A stretch of 64,000 nucleotides of DNA from Bacteroidia bacterium (GTDB taxonomy: Bacteria; Bacteroidota; Ignavibacteria; SZUA-365). The stretch spans positions 1,131,131 to 1,195,130 of the forward strand of contig JAOSJT010000001.1 of NCBI GenBank assembly GCA_027493955.1, written 5' to 3'. Numbering within the stretch: the stretch's first letter is position 1; every line of letters begins with the position of its first letter. Below are positions 44,222 to 53,810 of this stretch, piece by piece. Below the pieces are notes generated by a model. It searched no databases. It had not been told where the DNA came from and saw only the letters and a program-made list of their open reading frames with translations. The position numbers and the translations under genes are program-made.

Positions 44222-46630
44222 TCAGTGCTTTTTCAGCGGTTTCGAGAGTTCATACAACTTCCGCAGACGTTGCTGAACACGTCCGAACAAGGATCCTTCG
44301 GGATACGTGCCATCCGCATCCGCGGCGCCGGCCGCAACGCCCGTCAGCAACTCGATGCCCTCCCGCACATTGGAGATCGCCCAGATGTGGAAACGGCCCT
44401 CGCGTGCCGCCTGGACGACGGATTCTTTCAGCATGAGATCGCTGACGTTCTGGGCGGGGATAATGACGCCTTCGCAGCCCCGGAGTCCGCGGCGACGGCA
44501 CACGTCGAAGAAACCCTCGATTTTCTCGTTCACCCCTCCTATCGGCTGAATATCCCCTTTCTGATTCATGGATCCCGTGACGGCGATGTACTGCCGGATA
44601 GGGACACCCGAGAGTGCGGAAAGCAGCGCGTAGATCTCCGTCGAAGAAGCGCTGTCGCCATCCACACCGCTGTACGACTGCTCGAAGGAAACGGATGCGG
44701 CGAAGGACAGCGGGTGCTCTTGTGCGAATTGCTCGCGCAGATAGCCTGAGAGAATGAGCACACCTTTGTCATGTGTTCGTCCGCTCAGGCGGGCCTCCCG
44801 CTCGATGTTGATAATGCCGGCCTTTCCGGCACTGACGCTCGCCGTGATGCGCGACGGTTTCCCGAAAGAAAATCGCTCGCCCCCGTACACCGCGAGTCCG
44901 TTGATCTGACCGATTTTTCCGCCTTCCGTATCAATCAGTATCACCGCTTCATCAATCATTTCCTGCAGTTTTTCTTCATAGAGCGCGTGCCGGTTGTAGG
45001 TCTCCTCTATCGCCTTGTCGACGTGTTCCGCAGTGACGTACCGATTACTGTTCTGCATGCACCAGTAGTTCGCTTCGCGTACGATATCGGCAATTTCGCT
45101 GAACTGCGTCGTGACTTTCTTTTTGCTGCTGACGAGACGCGCACCGTACTCGACGATGGAGGAGATCGCGGTCTTGTCGAAATGCTTCAAACTTTCGTCG
45201 GTGATCAGCTTGCGCACCAGGGCCGTGTACTGGCGGACGGCCAGCTCGCTGTTCGGCATTTCGTAATCGAAATCCGCCTTCACTTTGAAAATTTTCTTGA
45301 AATCGCGCTCGTATTCATTCAGCAATCCATAAATCTCGTTGTTTCCGATGAGAATCACTTTGAGATTGACATCGATTGCCTGCGGCTTCATCGCTGACAC
45401 GGACTGCTGCGTGAACATCTCGATACTCTGAATTTCCAGCTTCCGGTACAGGAGTACGCGCTGCAGGTTTTTCCACACGCCCGGTTCCGAGAGTGCATCC
45501 GCCGCGTTGAGCACCAGAAATCCGCCATCGGCGCGAAGCACCGCACCCGGCTTGATCATGGTAAAATCGGAGAAAAAGAATCCGTTGGTATCCTGTTGCC
45601 GCTCGATGGTCCCGAAGAGGTTGCGGAAGGTCGGGGCCGTCTCGATGATGACGGGGCACACGGAGGTTGCGCTGTTGTCGAGCACGAGATTGACCTCGTA
45701 CTCGGAGGGGATGCTCATATCCTCGCGGGATTTGAACTGTTCGAGATTATCGAGCAAGCTTTCCATCACGGAGTTCAGATAATGCTGCACCGAATCATCC
45801 GTATAGCTCGCGAGCAACTCCTGGAACATCGGAACGAGATAAAACGAGGCCGTCTGGCGTTCATGGTCATTGATGATGCGCTGATATTCCCGGTTCAGCA
45901 GCATTCCCTGGCGAAATATTTCCTGCAGGGAATTTCTGTGCTGCCGGTACTTTTCCATCAATCCTTCCGCGTCCTCCTTACTCAGCATGTTCTGCTGCAC
46001 GGCCGCGGGCAGATCGGAGATCATGATGGCTTTGTCCTGCAGGCGAACCAGCAACTCCGGATGTGTCGCCTGCCCCTCCTGCACCCGTCCCAGTAAAAAT
46101 CCATCCGGCTCAATCGTCCGTTCAAATGCCGCGAAAAGTTCTGTTTCCTTCCTGTTGTATTCCTCGACAAAGGCCTGTCGGTTGCGGAGGTACTCCGTCT
46201 CTTCGAAGATTCCGGGGATGCGCTCTCGCACCAGGCGCATTACTTCCGCCATTTCCGAGCGGAAATGGGCCCCCTGGCCGCGATCGAATATCAGTAACAG
46301 CGGCTGATCCGGATCGTCAAAATTGTTGACGTAACACAAATCGCGGGAAGCGCATATCCGCGGCTGTATATGCTCGAGTATGGTTTTGATCGTCGTGGCC
46401 TTCCCTGTGCCGGAGAGACCGCACACGAAGATGTTATAGCCGGGACTGTAGAGTTCCACCCCGAGTTTCAACGCTCTGAGTGCGCGATCCTGCCCGATAA
46501 TGCCTTCAATCGGCTCGACCTCTTCTGTGGTCTCCGCCGGAATGATCTCCTCGGGACAATACCAACGGTAATCCTCGACCGTCAGCTCAGGGTGAATACT
46601 TGCGGGGATGAGGTGCGTATTGTCGTTCAT
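44222..46630 (-). CDS. Lon-like (LonB-type) ATP-dependent protease
   Basis: The product is 802 residues. An N-terminal AAA part (AAA_32-like) has Walker A NIFVCGLSGTGKATTIKTIL. The Walker B/sensor region GAVLRADGGFLVLNAADALS follows. The C-terminal Lon protease domain has the catalytic Ser in DGDSASSTEIYALL and Lys in GGVNEKIEGFFDVC. It is a cytoplasmic ATP-dependent protease, larger than classical archaeal LonB. The usual Walker A GK-T/S is GKA here, yet Thr follows directly. The start MNDNTHLIP was chosen over an upstream hydrophobic extension. It stands alone. Confidence 0.92.
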   Translation of the reverse strand: MNDNTHLIPASIHPELTVEDYRWYCPEEIIPAETTEEVEPIEGIIGQDRALRALKLGVELYSPGYNIFVCGLSGTGKATTIKTILEHIQPRICASRDLCYVNNFDDPDQPLLLIFDRGQGAHFRSEMAEVMRLVRERIPGIFEETEYLRNRQAFVEEYNRKETELFAAFERTIEPDGFLLGRVQEGQATHPELLVRLQDKAIMISDLPAAVQQNMLSKEDAEGLMEKYRQHRNSLQEIFRQGMLLNREYQRIINDHERQTASFYLVPMFQELLASYTDDSVQHYLNSVMESLLDNLEQFKSREDMSIPSEYEVNLVLDNSATSVCPVIIETAPTFRNLFGTIERQQDTNGFFFSDFTMIKPGAVLRADGGFLVLNAADALSEPGVWKNLQRVLLYRKLEIQSIEMFTQQSVSAMKPQAIDVNLKVILIGNNEIYGLLNEYERDFKKIFKVKADFDYEMPNSELAVRQYTALVRKLITDESLKHFDKTAISSIVEYGARLVSSKKKVTTQFSEIADIVREANYWCMQNSNRYVTAEHVDKAIEETYNRHALYEEKLQEMIDEAVILIDTEGGKIGQINGLAVYGGERFSFGKPSRITASVSAGKAGIINIEREARLSGRTHDKGVLILSGYLREQFAQEHPLSFAASVSFEQSYSGVDGDSASSTEIYALLSALSGVPIRQYIAVTGSMNQKGDIQPIGGVNEKIEGFFDVCRRRGLRGCEGVIIPAQNVSDLMLKESVVQAAREGRFHIWAISNVREGIELLTGVAAGAADADGTYPEGSLFGRVQQRLRKLYELSKPLKKH

Positions 46631-46680
46631 GGCGCTTCCAATATTGATAGAGCAGGAAATTAGCCAGAATTGCTGAAAGG

Positions 46681-46716
46681 AAAAAGCCGGCGGCACGAGA
46701 ACGGCCGCCGGCTTTT
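46681..46716. terminator. Rho-independent terminator of the RND efflux operon
   Basis: GCCGGCGGC (46686-46694) and GCCGCCGGC (46704-46712) make a perfect stem. AAAAA flanks one side and TTTT the other. It lies just past the RND pump stop on the minus strand, where the T-run is TTTTT. Confidence 0.92.
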
Positions 46717-46728
46717 CAAAAAGGAAGA

Positions 46729-49700
46729 TTAGTCTTTCGCCGCGTCCATTTGTGGCACCGGTCTGCGGAACACACGCCGTACCCAGGCACCGGCCTGATT
46801 CCCGGCGCTTTCCAGAAGTGCATACACGGTCGGGACGATCACCAGCGTAAGGAAGGTGGAGACGCTCAGTCCTGCGATGATGGCTATACCCAGCGGCCGC
46901 CAGAAATCGCTGGATTCCGCGCCGATCACCAACGTGAACTGCCGCCAGTCGATATCAACACCGGTCGCGAGAGGTACCACGCCAAGAATCGTCGAGATCG
47001 CCGTCAGCACGACCGGACGAAGACGTGTTCTGCCGGCTTCGAGCAGAGCCTGCTCCAACGGCATGCCTTCGCGGATTTTCTCCTTGGCGAAATCCAGCAA
47101 TACGATGGCGTTTTTCACAACAATTCCCGCCAGAGCAATGACACCGACACCAGTCATAATGATGCCGAAGGGCGTCTGTGTCACCAGCAGACCGAGTAAC
47201 ACTCCGATCAGTGACAGCAGCACGGAGATCATAATGACGAAGGGGACCTTCACCGAGTTGAATTCGCTTACCATCAGGAGGAAAATCAGCATGATGGTGA
47301 TAAACAGCGCCTTCATCAGGAAGCTTGCGGCCTCGGCCTGCTCTTCCTGCTGACCGGAAAACTTCACCGAATATCCATCGGGCATGGGAAAGCTCGCGAG
47401 CTCGGTTTTGACATCCTTGAGTACATCGTCCGCCAGTCGCCCTTGCGCATCACCGGTCACAGTGATCACGCGTTTGTAATCCTTGCGACGGATGTCGGTG
47501 ACGCCGGTAGTGCGTACAACGTCGGCAACCGTGCTCAACGGTACGGACATGAGCACGCCTCGTCTGTTCATGAAGGTGATCTCGAGATTTTCGATATCCT
47601 CCACTGTACGCCGTTGTTTCTCTTCCAGGCGAACGGTGATTTTATATTCATCCTCACCGACTCGGAATTTCGCCGCTTCGGCACCATTGATGGCGGATCG
47701 TACGGTACCGCCGATCTGCGCCGTGCTGATCTCGAGCAGAGCGGCTTTTTCCCTGTCCACGATAACCTGGATCTCGGGTTTGCCCGCATCGTAGTCGTCA
47801 TCGAGATCCACCAGACCCGGAACGGTTTTGATCGTCTCGCGAATGCGCTCGGACAAGGCGCGCAGCTGTGTATAATCTTCGCCCGAAATCTCAATACTGA
47901 CTGCCTTGCCGACGGGCGGTCCCATTTGTTCCAGCTCCACTGTGACATCCGCACCCGGAATGTCCTTCACGGTATTGCGAATTTCCTCGACGGTGGTAAA
48001 GGAGTTTTGCCGGCGTTCATGTTTCCCGTAGAAGCTGAGCGCGTAGTTGGCCTTATTGGAAATACTGGAGCCGCCGAAATCGAAGGGATTATTCGATGAG
48101 CCGACATTGGTGACACGGAATTCGATGTCGTCGTATCCTTCGATCTTGCTGATGTTGCGCTCCGCGATTCGGGCGACCTCATTCGTCACCTCCAGCGGAG
48201 TTCCCGGCGGCGTGGATATCATCAAGGTGACGTTACTCGGTTCCGTGTTCGGGAAGAACTCCACACCCGTATTGAATACACCGAACAGAACGAATACGAA
48301 GACAAGCAACCCGAATGAACCGGCAACGGTCTTGCCCTTGTGCTTGAGAGCCCAACGCAACGTGCCGACGTACTGGCGCTGCGCGGTGGGAAAGAATTTT
48401 TCGTCCACCCAATGATAGATCAGGGTGAAGGGATTGTATTTGCGCCACCAGGAGGGATGCTCCAGTGCGCGTTTCGCCTGAGCAATTTCCTTCCGGTAAT
48501 TGATCCACACGGAACCCTGCACAGGACTGATCACGAAAGCCACGACCAGCGACGACAGCATCGTCGCGATCAGGGTTATGGGCAAATAGCTCATGAAATC
48601 GCCGACGATACCGGGCCAGAACAGCAGCGGAAGAAACGCCGATATCGTTGTCAGCGTCGCCGTCGTTACCGGAATGGCTACCTCTTGTGTGGCCTTTTTC
48701 GCGGCGGTGATAAGGTTCTCACCATATTCCTGCTGATGCCGGTAAATGTTTTCAATGACGACGATCGCATCGTCCACCACAATCCCGAGCACGAGCACGA
48801 GCGCAAACAGTACCACGAAATTCAGCGTGATGCCCATGATGGAGAGGATAATGAAGCCCATGAACATCGAGAGCGGAATGGCAGTGCTGATAAGCATCGC
48901 GTTCTTGACACCGAAGAACATGAACAGAACGATGATGACCAGGAACATACCCGTCATGATGCTGTTCTCGAGTTCGTAGACACGCTCCTCGATCATCGTG
49001 GACATGTCGTTGGTGATGGACAGAGTTACGCCCTGCGGAAGCTTTTCATCCATCTCCCGCTCGATTTGCCGGACATCAGCGGCGATACGGACGAGATTCT
49101 CTCCGGCACGTTTCTTCACGGGCAGTGTGATCACCTGCTGCTCGTTGAGACGCGCATAGCTTTTTCGGTCTTCGAAGGAAAACTCGACCGATGCGACGTC
49201 CCTGAGGTAGATCGGTTTGCCATTGCGCATTTTCACAATGATATCTTCTATCGGGCCGGGATTTTTATACTCTCCCGGAATGCGTATCGTGTAATCCGTG
49301 CGCTCGTTCTCCAGCGAACCACCGGGTATGGTGATATGCTCGCCCTGAATGGCTTCGGTGATATCGTTGAAGCTGATCTGATAGCCCTTCATACGATTCA
49401 CATCCACATTGACCTGCACCTCGGGTTCGAGGGCGCCGGTAATGTCGGCGCTGAGCACGCCGGGAATCGCTTCGATCTTGTCCTGCATGTCCTTGGCGAT
49501 CTCTTTGAGCTTCGGGAGTCCGAGAGATCCGCCAATGTTGACATACATGATGGGGAACTCGGAAAAATTGATTTCCGAGATGATCGGTTCAAGAATATCC
49601 GCGGGGAGTTTGGGCCGAGTGGAGTTCACCTTGTCCCGCACGCGGCGCAGGGCTTCGTCCACATCGATACCGGTCTCGAACTCGATGAAAATGGTGGCAA

Positions 49701-49962
49701 GACCTTCTTTGGACGACGAGCTTATCTGCTTTACATCTTTGAGTGTCTTGAATTCCTTTTCCATCGGTTGGGTGATGAGTCCTTCCATATCCGTCGGGCT
49801 CACTCCCACGTACGGGACGGAGACGATGATATAGGGTATCGTAATATCGGGTGCGGCTTCGCGCGGCATCGACATGTAGGACTGGAATCCGATCACCACG
49901 ATGATCAGAATCAGGATGTACACGGCGACGCGATTGTCGACAGCCAGGTTCCAGATTTTCAT
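46729..49962 (-). CDS. RND efflux pump inner-membrane permease (HAE1-like)
   Basis: The product is 1077 residues. It opens with the typical first span DNRVAVYILILIIVVIGF, then MPREAAPDITIPYIIVSVPY. Further pump hallmarks are GIVVDDAIVVIENIYRHQ in the transmembrane region and two large periplasmic porter/docking loops. The second half repeats the layout (TGVGVIALAGIVVKNAIVLL). It uses the proton motive force to export drugs or solutes across both membranes with the adaptor and TolC protein encoded upstream. It is the last gene of a TetR-TolC-MFP-RND operon. Confidence 0.95.
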   Translation of the reverse strand: MKIWNLAVDNRVAVYILILIIVVIGFQSYMSMPREAAPDITIPYIIVSVPYVGVSPTDMEGLITQPMEKEFKTLKDVKQISSSSKEGLATIFIEFETGIDVDEALRRVRDKVNSTRPKLPADILEPIISEINFSEFPIMYVNIGGSLGLPKLKEIAKDMQDKIEAIPGVLSADITGALEPEVQVNVDVNRMKGYQISFNDITEAIQGEHITIPGGSLENERTDYTIRIPGEYKNPGPIEDIIVKMRNGKPIYLRDVASVEFSFEDRKSYARLNEQQVITLPVKKRAGENLVRIAADVRQIEREMDEKLPQGVTLSITNDMSTMIEERVYELENSIMTGMFLVIIVLFMFFGVKNAMLISTAIPLSMFMGFIILSIMGITLNFVVLFALVLVLGIVVDDAIVVIENIYRHQQEYGENLITAAKKATQEVAIPVTTATLTTISAFLPLLFWPGIVGDFMSYLPITLIATMLSSLVVAFVISPVQGSVWINYRKEIAQAKRALEHPSWWRKYNPFTLIYHWVDEKFFPTAQRQYVGTLRWALKHKGKTVAGSFGLLVFVFVLFGVFNTGVEFFPNTEPSNVTLMISTPPGTPLEVTNEVARIAERNISKIEGYDDIEFRVTNVGSSNNPFDFGGSSISNKANYALSFYGKHERRQNSFTTVEEIRNTVKDIPGADVTVELEQMGPPVGKAVSIEISGEDYTQLRALSERIRETIKTVPGLVDLDDDYDAGKPEIQVIVDREKAALLEISTAQIGGTVRSAINGAEAAKFRVGEDEYKITVRLEEKQRRTVEDIENLEITFMNRRGVLMSVPLSTVADVVRTTGVTDIRRKDYKRVITVTGDAQGRLADDVLKDVKTELASFPMPDGYSVKFSGQQEEQAEAASFLMKALFITIMLIFLLMVSEFNSVKVPFVIMISVLLSLIGVLLGLLVTQTPFGIIMTGVGVIALAGIVVKNAIVLLDFAKEKIREGMPLEQALLEAGRTRLRPVVLTAISTILGVVPLATGVDIDWRQFTLVIGAESSDFWRPLGIAIIAGLSVSTFLTLVIVPTVYALLESAGNQAGAWVRRVFRRPVPQMDAAKD

Positions 49963-49990
49963 AACAGTGCTATCCTTCCCTGTCGGGATA

Positions 49991-51052
49991 TCAGTTCTTT
50001 ACAAATACGGGCTGACCATCGGCTACGTTCTGATAGCCGAGCGTGATGAGCTTGTCTCCGGCGTTAAGCCCGGAGGAAATCAATACCTTCCCTCGGCTGG
50101 ATCCGCCGATAGAGATTTTTCTTTCACGAGCCACACCATCCTCGACCACATACACGGAGAATTCGTCAATGTTGGTTTTGGTGATGTAATCGCTCTGGAT
50201 GGCAATCACATCGCGTTGCGCGGCAAGGACGATGTTGAGTGCTGCTATCATTTCCGGTTTGAGTTTTCCCCCGGCGCCGGCAACCAGCACCTCGATGGGA
50301 ATGGTGCGGTTATCCTTGTTCACGGCCGCTGCGACAAAACCGACTGTCCCGTGAAATTTCTGCCCGGGAAGTGCGTCCACGGTGAATGTCACCTTATCGC
50401 CGGAACGGAAATTTCCGGCGAAACGCTCCGGCACACCGGCTTCGATTTTGAGGTTGCCGGTATTCACCACATGCGCTATCGGCAGACCGGGCCCGCTCAT
50501 TTCGCCATTTTCCACGAAGCGTTCGTTCAGGACGCCGTTGATGGGGCTTTTCACTTTCGTACGCTCAAGACGCTCGCGGCTCATGTCCAACTGCGCTTTC
50601 GCGGCGTCGCGCTGGTACTGGAGTGTTTTCAATTGCAGTTCGGAGATGCCCTGTTGTTCGTACACCCGTTTCTGCTTCTCATAGTTGGTCTGTGCGATGT
50701 TGTATTGCGCCAGAGCGGCATCATAGGTCGCCCGCGCAATGGCGCTGTCCAGCACCACGAGTACCTGCCCCTTCCGTACGGATGCGCCGCGCGGAACGAG
50801 CCAGTGAAGAACGCGACCGCCTTCATCCGACGGCACTTTGACGTCGTCGAACGAAGCCACAATACCGGTGAGTTGCAATACCTCGGCGAAGTCACCTGTC
50901 CGAACCTCCATCACACTGACGGTGACCGCGTTTTCAGCGTCCTTTTCCGAGGGCTGCTGCGCGGAGTTCGCCTGCTTGTCTCCACATGCCGACAGCAGGC
51001 CGGCTGCGGTCAGCAGCAGAACGGAGAGCGTTAAAATCATGCGACGTTTCAT
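49991..51052 (-). CDS. RND efflux membrane fusion (adaptor) lipoprotein
   Basis: The product is 353 residues with a lipoprotein signal (LLSAC, Cys23 region). The half-hairpin region contains a coiled coil (YDAALAQYNIAQTNYEKQK, then LKTLQYQRDAAKAQLDMSRE). The lipoyl-like halves read VPRGASVRKGQVLVVLDS and SPINGVLNERFVENGEM. It bridges the RND pump and the TolC channel in the periplasm. It lies 28 bases before the pump gene and 28 bases after the TolC-like gene on the minus strand. Confidence 0.93.
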   Translation of the reverse strand: MKRRMILTLSVLLLTAAGLLSACGDKQANSAQQPSEKDAENAVTVSVMEVRTGDFAEVLQLTGIVASFDDVKVPSDEGGRVLHWLVPRGASVRKGQVLVVLDSAIARATYDAALAQYNIAQTNYEKQKRVYEQQGISELQLKTLQYQRDAAKAQLDMSRERLERTKVKSPINGVLNERFVENGEMSGPGLPIAHVVNTGNLKIEAGVPERFAGNFRSGDKVTFTVDALPGQKFHGTVGFVAAAVNKDNRTIPIEVLVAGAGGKLKPEMIAALNIVLAAQRDVIAIQSDYITKTNIDEFSVYVVEDGVARERKISIGGSSRGKVLISSGLNAGDKLITLGYQNVADGQPVFVKN

Positions 51053-51080
51053 GGGAATTCTCTGTAGATGAAGTAATACT

Positions 51081-52424
51081 TTATTTCGAATCGGGGTGGT
51101 GGAGACTCAGAGCCTGCTCAAGATCGGCGGCGGCCACGAGGTAATCGTACATTGCCTGCACGCGGTTGACCCGTGCGCGCATCAGCGCCAGATCCGCATC
51201 GTTGACTTCGAGCTGTGTGCCCGAACCGTCCTGATACCGTACTGTGGCAATGCTGTAGCCTTTTTCCGCCTGTTCCACCGTGCTTGTCTGAGACTCGATT
51301 CGCTTGCGGGCTTCATCGAGCCGGAAACGAATATTTTGCGTGTTGGTGAGCATGCCATCCTTGGCCATGCTGAGTTGCTGCTGCGTCGTCATCATGTCCA
51401 CGCGCGCCTGATCAACACGCGAACTGGTCTGCAGGCCGTTGAACAGGTTCAGACTGAGCTGCACACCCACCTGCGAGGAACGCACGAAGTCATTCGTCGA
51501 AATGCGTCCGAGATGTTCGTTCTGCGCCTGCCATTGATAGTCGCCGAAGGCCGCGAGCGTGGGCAGGGATTCGGACCGGTAAATTGTCACGAGCTTTTCG
51601 TTGACGCGCATCTGGTCCTCGAGCGCCCGAAGACCCGCGTTATTCTCCACCGCCAGGGTGGACGCGTTATCCAGCAGTACCGGGTCCACGGGTTCGAAGC
51701 GCAACTCGCCCTGCACGTCTATGGGTTCACCGGGCGGCATGCTCAGGAGCATCTTCAGACCGTTGAGCGCGAGCTGGACGTTGCGCTCCGCTTCGATGAC
51801 GGAGGGACGTATATTTTCCGTCTGAACGCGGGCGCGTATCAGGTCGTACTCGGAAACTATACCCTGGTCGAAGAACAATTGCACATTTGCGAGGTTTTTT
51901 TCCGCGTTCGCCAGACTGGCCTGCACCATGCGATGAACATCCTTGACGAAGAGCACGCCGTAAAATGCCTTTTTGACATCGGCGACGGTCTTATTGTACG
52001 TCTCGTTGTAGAGATGCCGTGAGGCATCCTGGTAAATTCTGGCCGTCCCGACTCCGGTAAATACCGCAGCATTGAACAACACCTGCGTCGCCGAGAATCC
52101 GAATTGATACGAATTGTCCGATCCGATTTCGATGGGAATGATTCGGCCGCTTTCAGGATTCTGGAAATCCGGAAGGAAGAACACGGGTTTTTTCAGTGCG
52201 CGAATATAGGTACCGGAAGCCGAGATGGTCGGCAAGGCCGTACCGACTGCTTCGCCGACCTGATAATCGGCTTTTTCCATCCGCAGACGTGCGACTTCGA
52301 GTTCCCGGTTCCGTTCGGTTGCGATCTTCACCGCTTCGTCGAGGGTCAGACCGCGCTGTGCCGTAAGGTTCGGCGAAGCGGTTGCGGCGAGTGCCAGAAT
52401 GATAAAGGCTACTCGTAACTTCAT
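51081..52424 (-). CDS. TolC-family outer-membrane efflux channel
   Basis: The product is 447 residues from MKLRVAFIIL, with signal peptide ending NLTAQ. The OEP domains repeat twice (LTLDEAVKIATERNRELEVA and LNLFNGLQTSSRVDQARVDM), each with long coiled-coil helices. YGVLFVKDVHRMVQASLANA and RVNRVQAMYDYLVAAADLEQ are typical. The start was placed at the clear signal peptide rather than at more upstream in-frame codons. It follows the TetR gene and precedes the adaptor. Confidence 0.93.
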   Translation of the reverse strand: MKLRVAFIILALAATASPNLTAQRGLTLDEAVKIATERNRELEVARLRMEKADYQVGEAVGTALPTISASGTYIRALKKPVFFLPDFQNPESGRIIPIEIGSDNSYQFGFSATQVLFNAAVFTGVGTARIYQDASRHLYNETYNKTVADVKKAFYGVLFVKDVHRMVQASLANAEKNLANVQLFFDQGIVSEYDLIRARVQTENIRPSVIEAERNVQLALNGLKMLLSMPPGEPIDVQGELRFEPVDPVLLDNASTLAVENNAGLRALEDQMRVNEKLVTIYRSESLPTLAAFGDYQWQAQNEHLGRISTNDFVRSSQVGVQLSLNLFNGLQTSSRVDQARVDMMTTQQQLSMAKDGMLTNTQNIRFRLDEARKRIESQTSTVEQAEKGYSIATVRYQDGSGTQLEVNDADLALMRARVNRVQAMYDYLVAAADLEQALSLHHPDSK

Positions 52425-52459
52425 TGTTACTCCCATGCGGTTGATACATGTCGTTGATT

Positions 52460-53158
52460 TCATCGGCGTCGTCCCGCTTTTCCGTTTTTCCGACAGAGGA
52501 CACCGTAAAAATAGGTTCGTTCTATGAGCGCAAGCCCGTCTTCGATCAGCGTCTGCGTTTCCTCTTCGGAGATGTTCATCGCGACGAATCCATCGTAACA
52601 CATTTGATGAAAATGGATGTGCACGACGGATTTGAAGACGGAGAATACGGTGGTGAGATAGATAAACGCGGCCTGCGTTTCAGGCAGGGGCAAAGGATCG
52701 ATCTCGCCGGTGACGCTTGCCCGACGGAGCGGTTCTTCGAGAATGAGCAAAAGATTCGGCAGCATGGCCGCGAGATGCGGATGGTGATCCATTCGGTGCA
52801 TTTCGCGCATGAGCAAATTATACATCGCCACGTTGCTGAAGAGGTGCGAAAGCAATTGCCGCGCAAACGCGAGGTAGCTCTCCTTGAGTGTTTGTCCCGG
52901 ATGGACGCAGGTGTTGACGGCGATTTCCAGAATCTCGTCGAGCACGTCCGCAATGACCGTCTCGAACAGTTCTTCCTTGCTCTGGAAGTAGTTGTACAGC
53001 GTCCCCTTTCCGAATTCCGCTTTCTCGGCAATTTCATCCAACGTCGCCGCGGAGAATCCCCGGGCTGAGAAAACCGCTCGTGCGGCATTCACGATTTCCT
53101 GCCGCTTGAACAGTTTTTCCCGTTCTTTTCGACTGAGTTTTTGAACTTCCTGTTGCAT
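52460..53158 (-). CDS. TetR/AcrR-family transcriptional regulator
   Basis: The product is 232 residues. The helix-turn-helix reads AARAVFSARGFSAATLDEIA, then EKAEFGKGTLYNYFQSKEEL, which is canonical for TetR. The C-terminal ligand-binding part is helical and rich in His/Met (MREMHRMDHHPHLAAMLPNL). It is the first gene of the efflux operon and likely represses it until an inducer binds. In the upstream region GACCGTATAGTC (53220-53231) is a weak palindrome that might be an operator. Confidence 0.92.
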   Translation of the reverse strand: MQQEVQKLSRKEREKLFKRQEIVNAARAVFSARGFSAATLDEIAEKAEFGKGTLYNYFQSKEELFETVIADVLDEILEIAVNTCVHPGQTLKESYLAFARQLLSHLFSNVAMYNLLMREMHRMDHHPHLAAMLPNLLLILEEPLRRASVTGEIDPLPLPETQAAFIYLTTVFSVFKSVVHIHFHQMCYDGFVAMNISEEETQTLIEDGLALIERTYFYGVLCRKNGKAGRRR

Positions 53159-53810
53159 GAGGTATCAACACATAAAATATACTGCTCGGTTCCATCTGTG
53201 ACCACGCAGTCGTTTTTTCGACCGTATAGTCACATTACGAGCAAACTATGTGTTTGTTGCATACGCCGCAAGTGAGAAATTCATGAGCGATAGCGATCAG
53301 GCGTGTCGCCGGGGATCGTTCCCGGCATCAATACTATCATTGACATTGCTCCGATGCTGACATTGTTCATGATACGGAACTCGCCGTCGGGAGTTGCAAC
53401 GGAGGGAGGAGCGACGGTCTCCGCCCAAGACTGGGTTCCATGAACCGCGCTCTTGTGCGGAAATTTGCGGTCGATGTCCGCAGATATGACGACGCGGCCG
53501 GCAGGCACCGCTGGCCCCGGGTCTTCTCCTGTGTATTGCTGACATCAGAGAAAAGCGAATCCCACTGCGCGTCACGCCATGATGACGGTACATGCGGCGA
53601 AGCGGCTCCGTACGCAGATATCCGCTGCGGAAAACACCCTTAAGCGATTGTATGGAAGCGGCGTGACGCGGCTCAGGCAACGCAGAAAGCAGTGGAACCC
53701 GACGACATCCCCGAAGGAGCGCAGCGCAGCCGGCCGCACCCCGGCAGGCGCGCTTTCAGCATGTATGTTTCCGACTCTTTACTCTTTATTTTTCCTGCCG
53801 GAACTCCGCC
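53159..53810. other. 652-base intergenic region upstream of the TetR gene
   Basis: It holds the promoter of the efflux operon and the 3' end of the DHS-like gene. No convincing gene is seen; the ORFs here have odd composition. An exact 8-bp inverted repeat AACACATA (53167-53174) / TATGTGTT (53247-53254) and a partial palindrome at 53220-53231 lie within 100 bases of the TetR start. Confidence 0.4.

Noticed and set aside
48340-50046. 568-residue plus-strand ORF opposite the RND pump gene
   Set aside because: It lies fully antisense to a clear family gene and its protein is rich in His, Arg, Asp and Glu without domains. It is a shadow of codon bias.
53297-53680. 127-residue minus-strand ORF between the TetR and DHS-like genes
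   Set aside because: Composition is Arg/Ser/His-rich without secondary-structure pattern, no ribosome site and no family. Likely non-coding.
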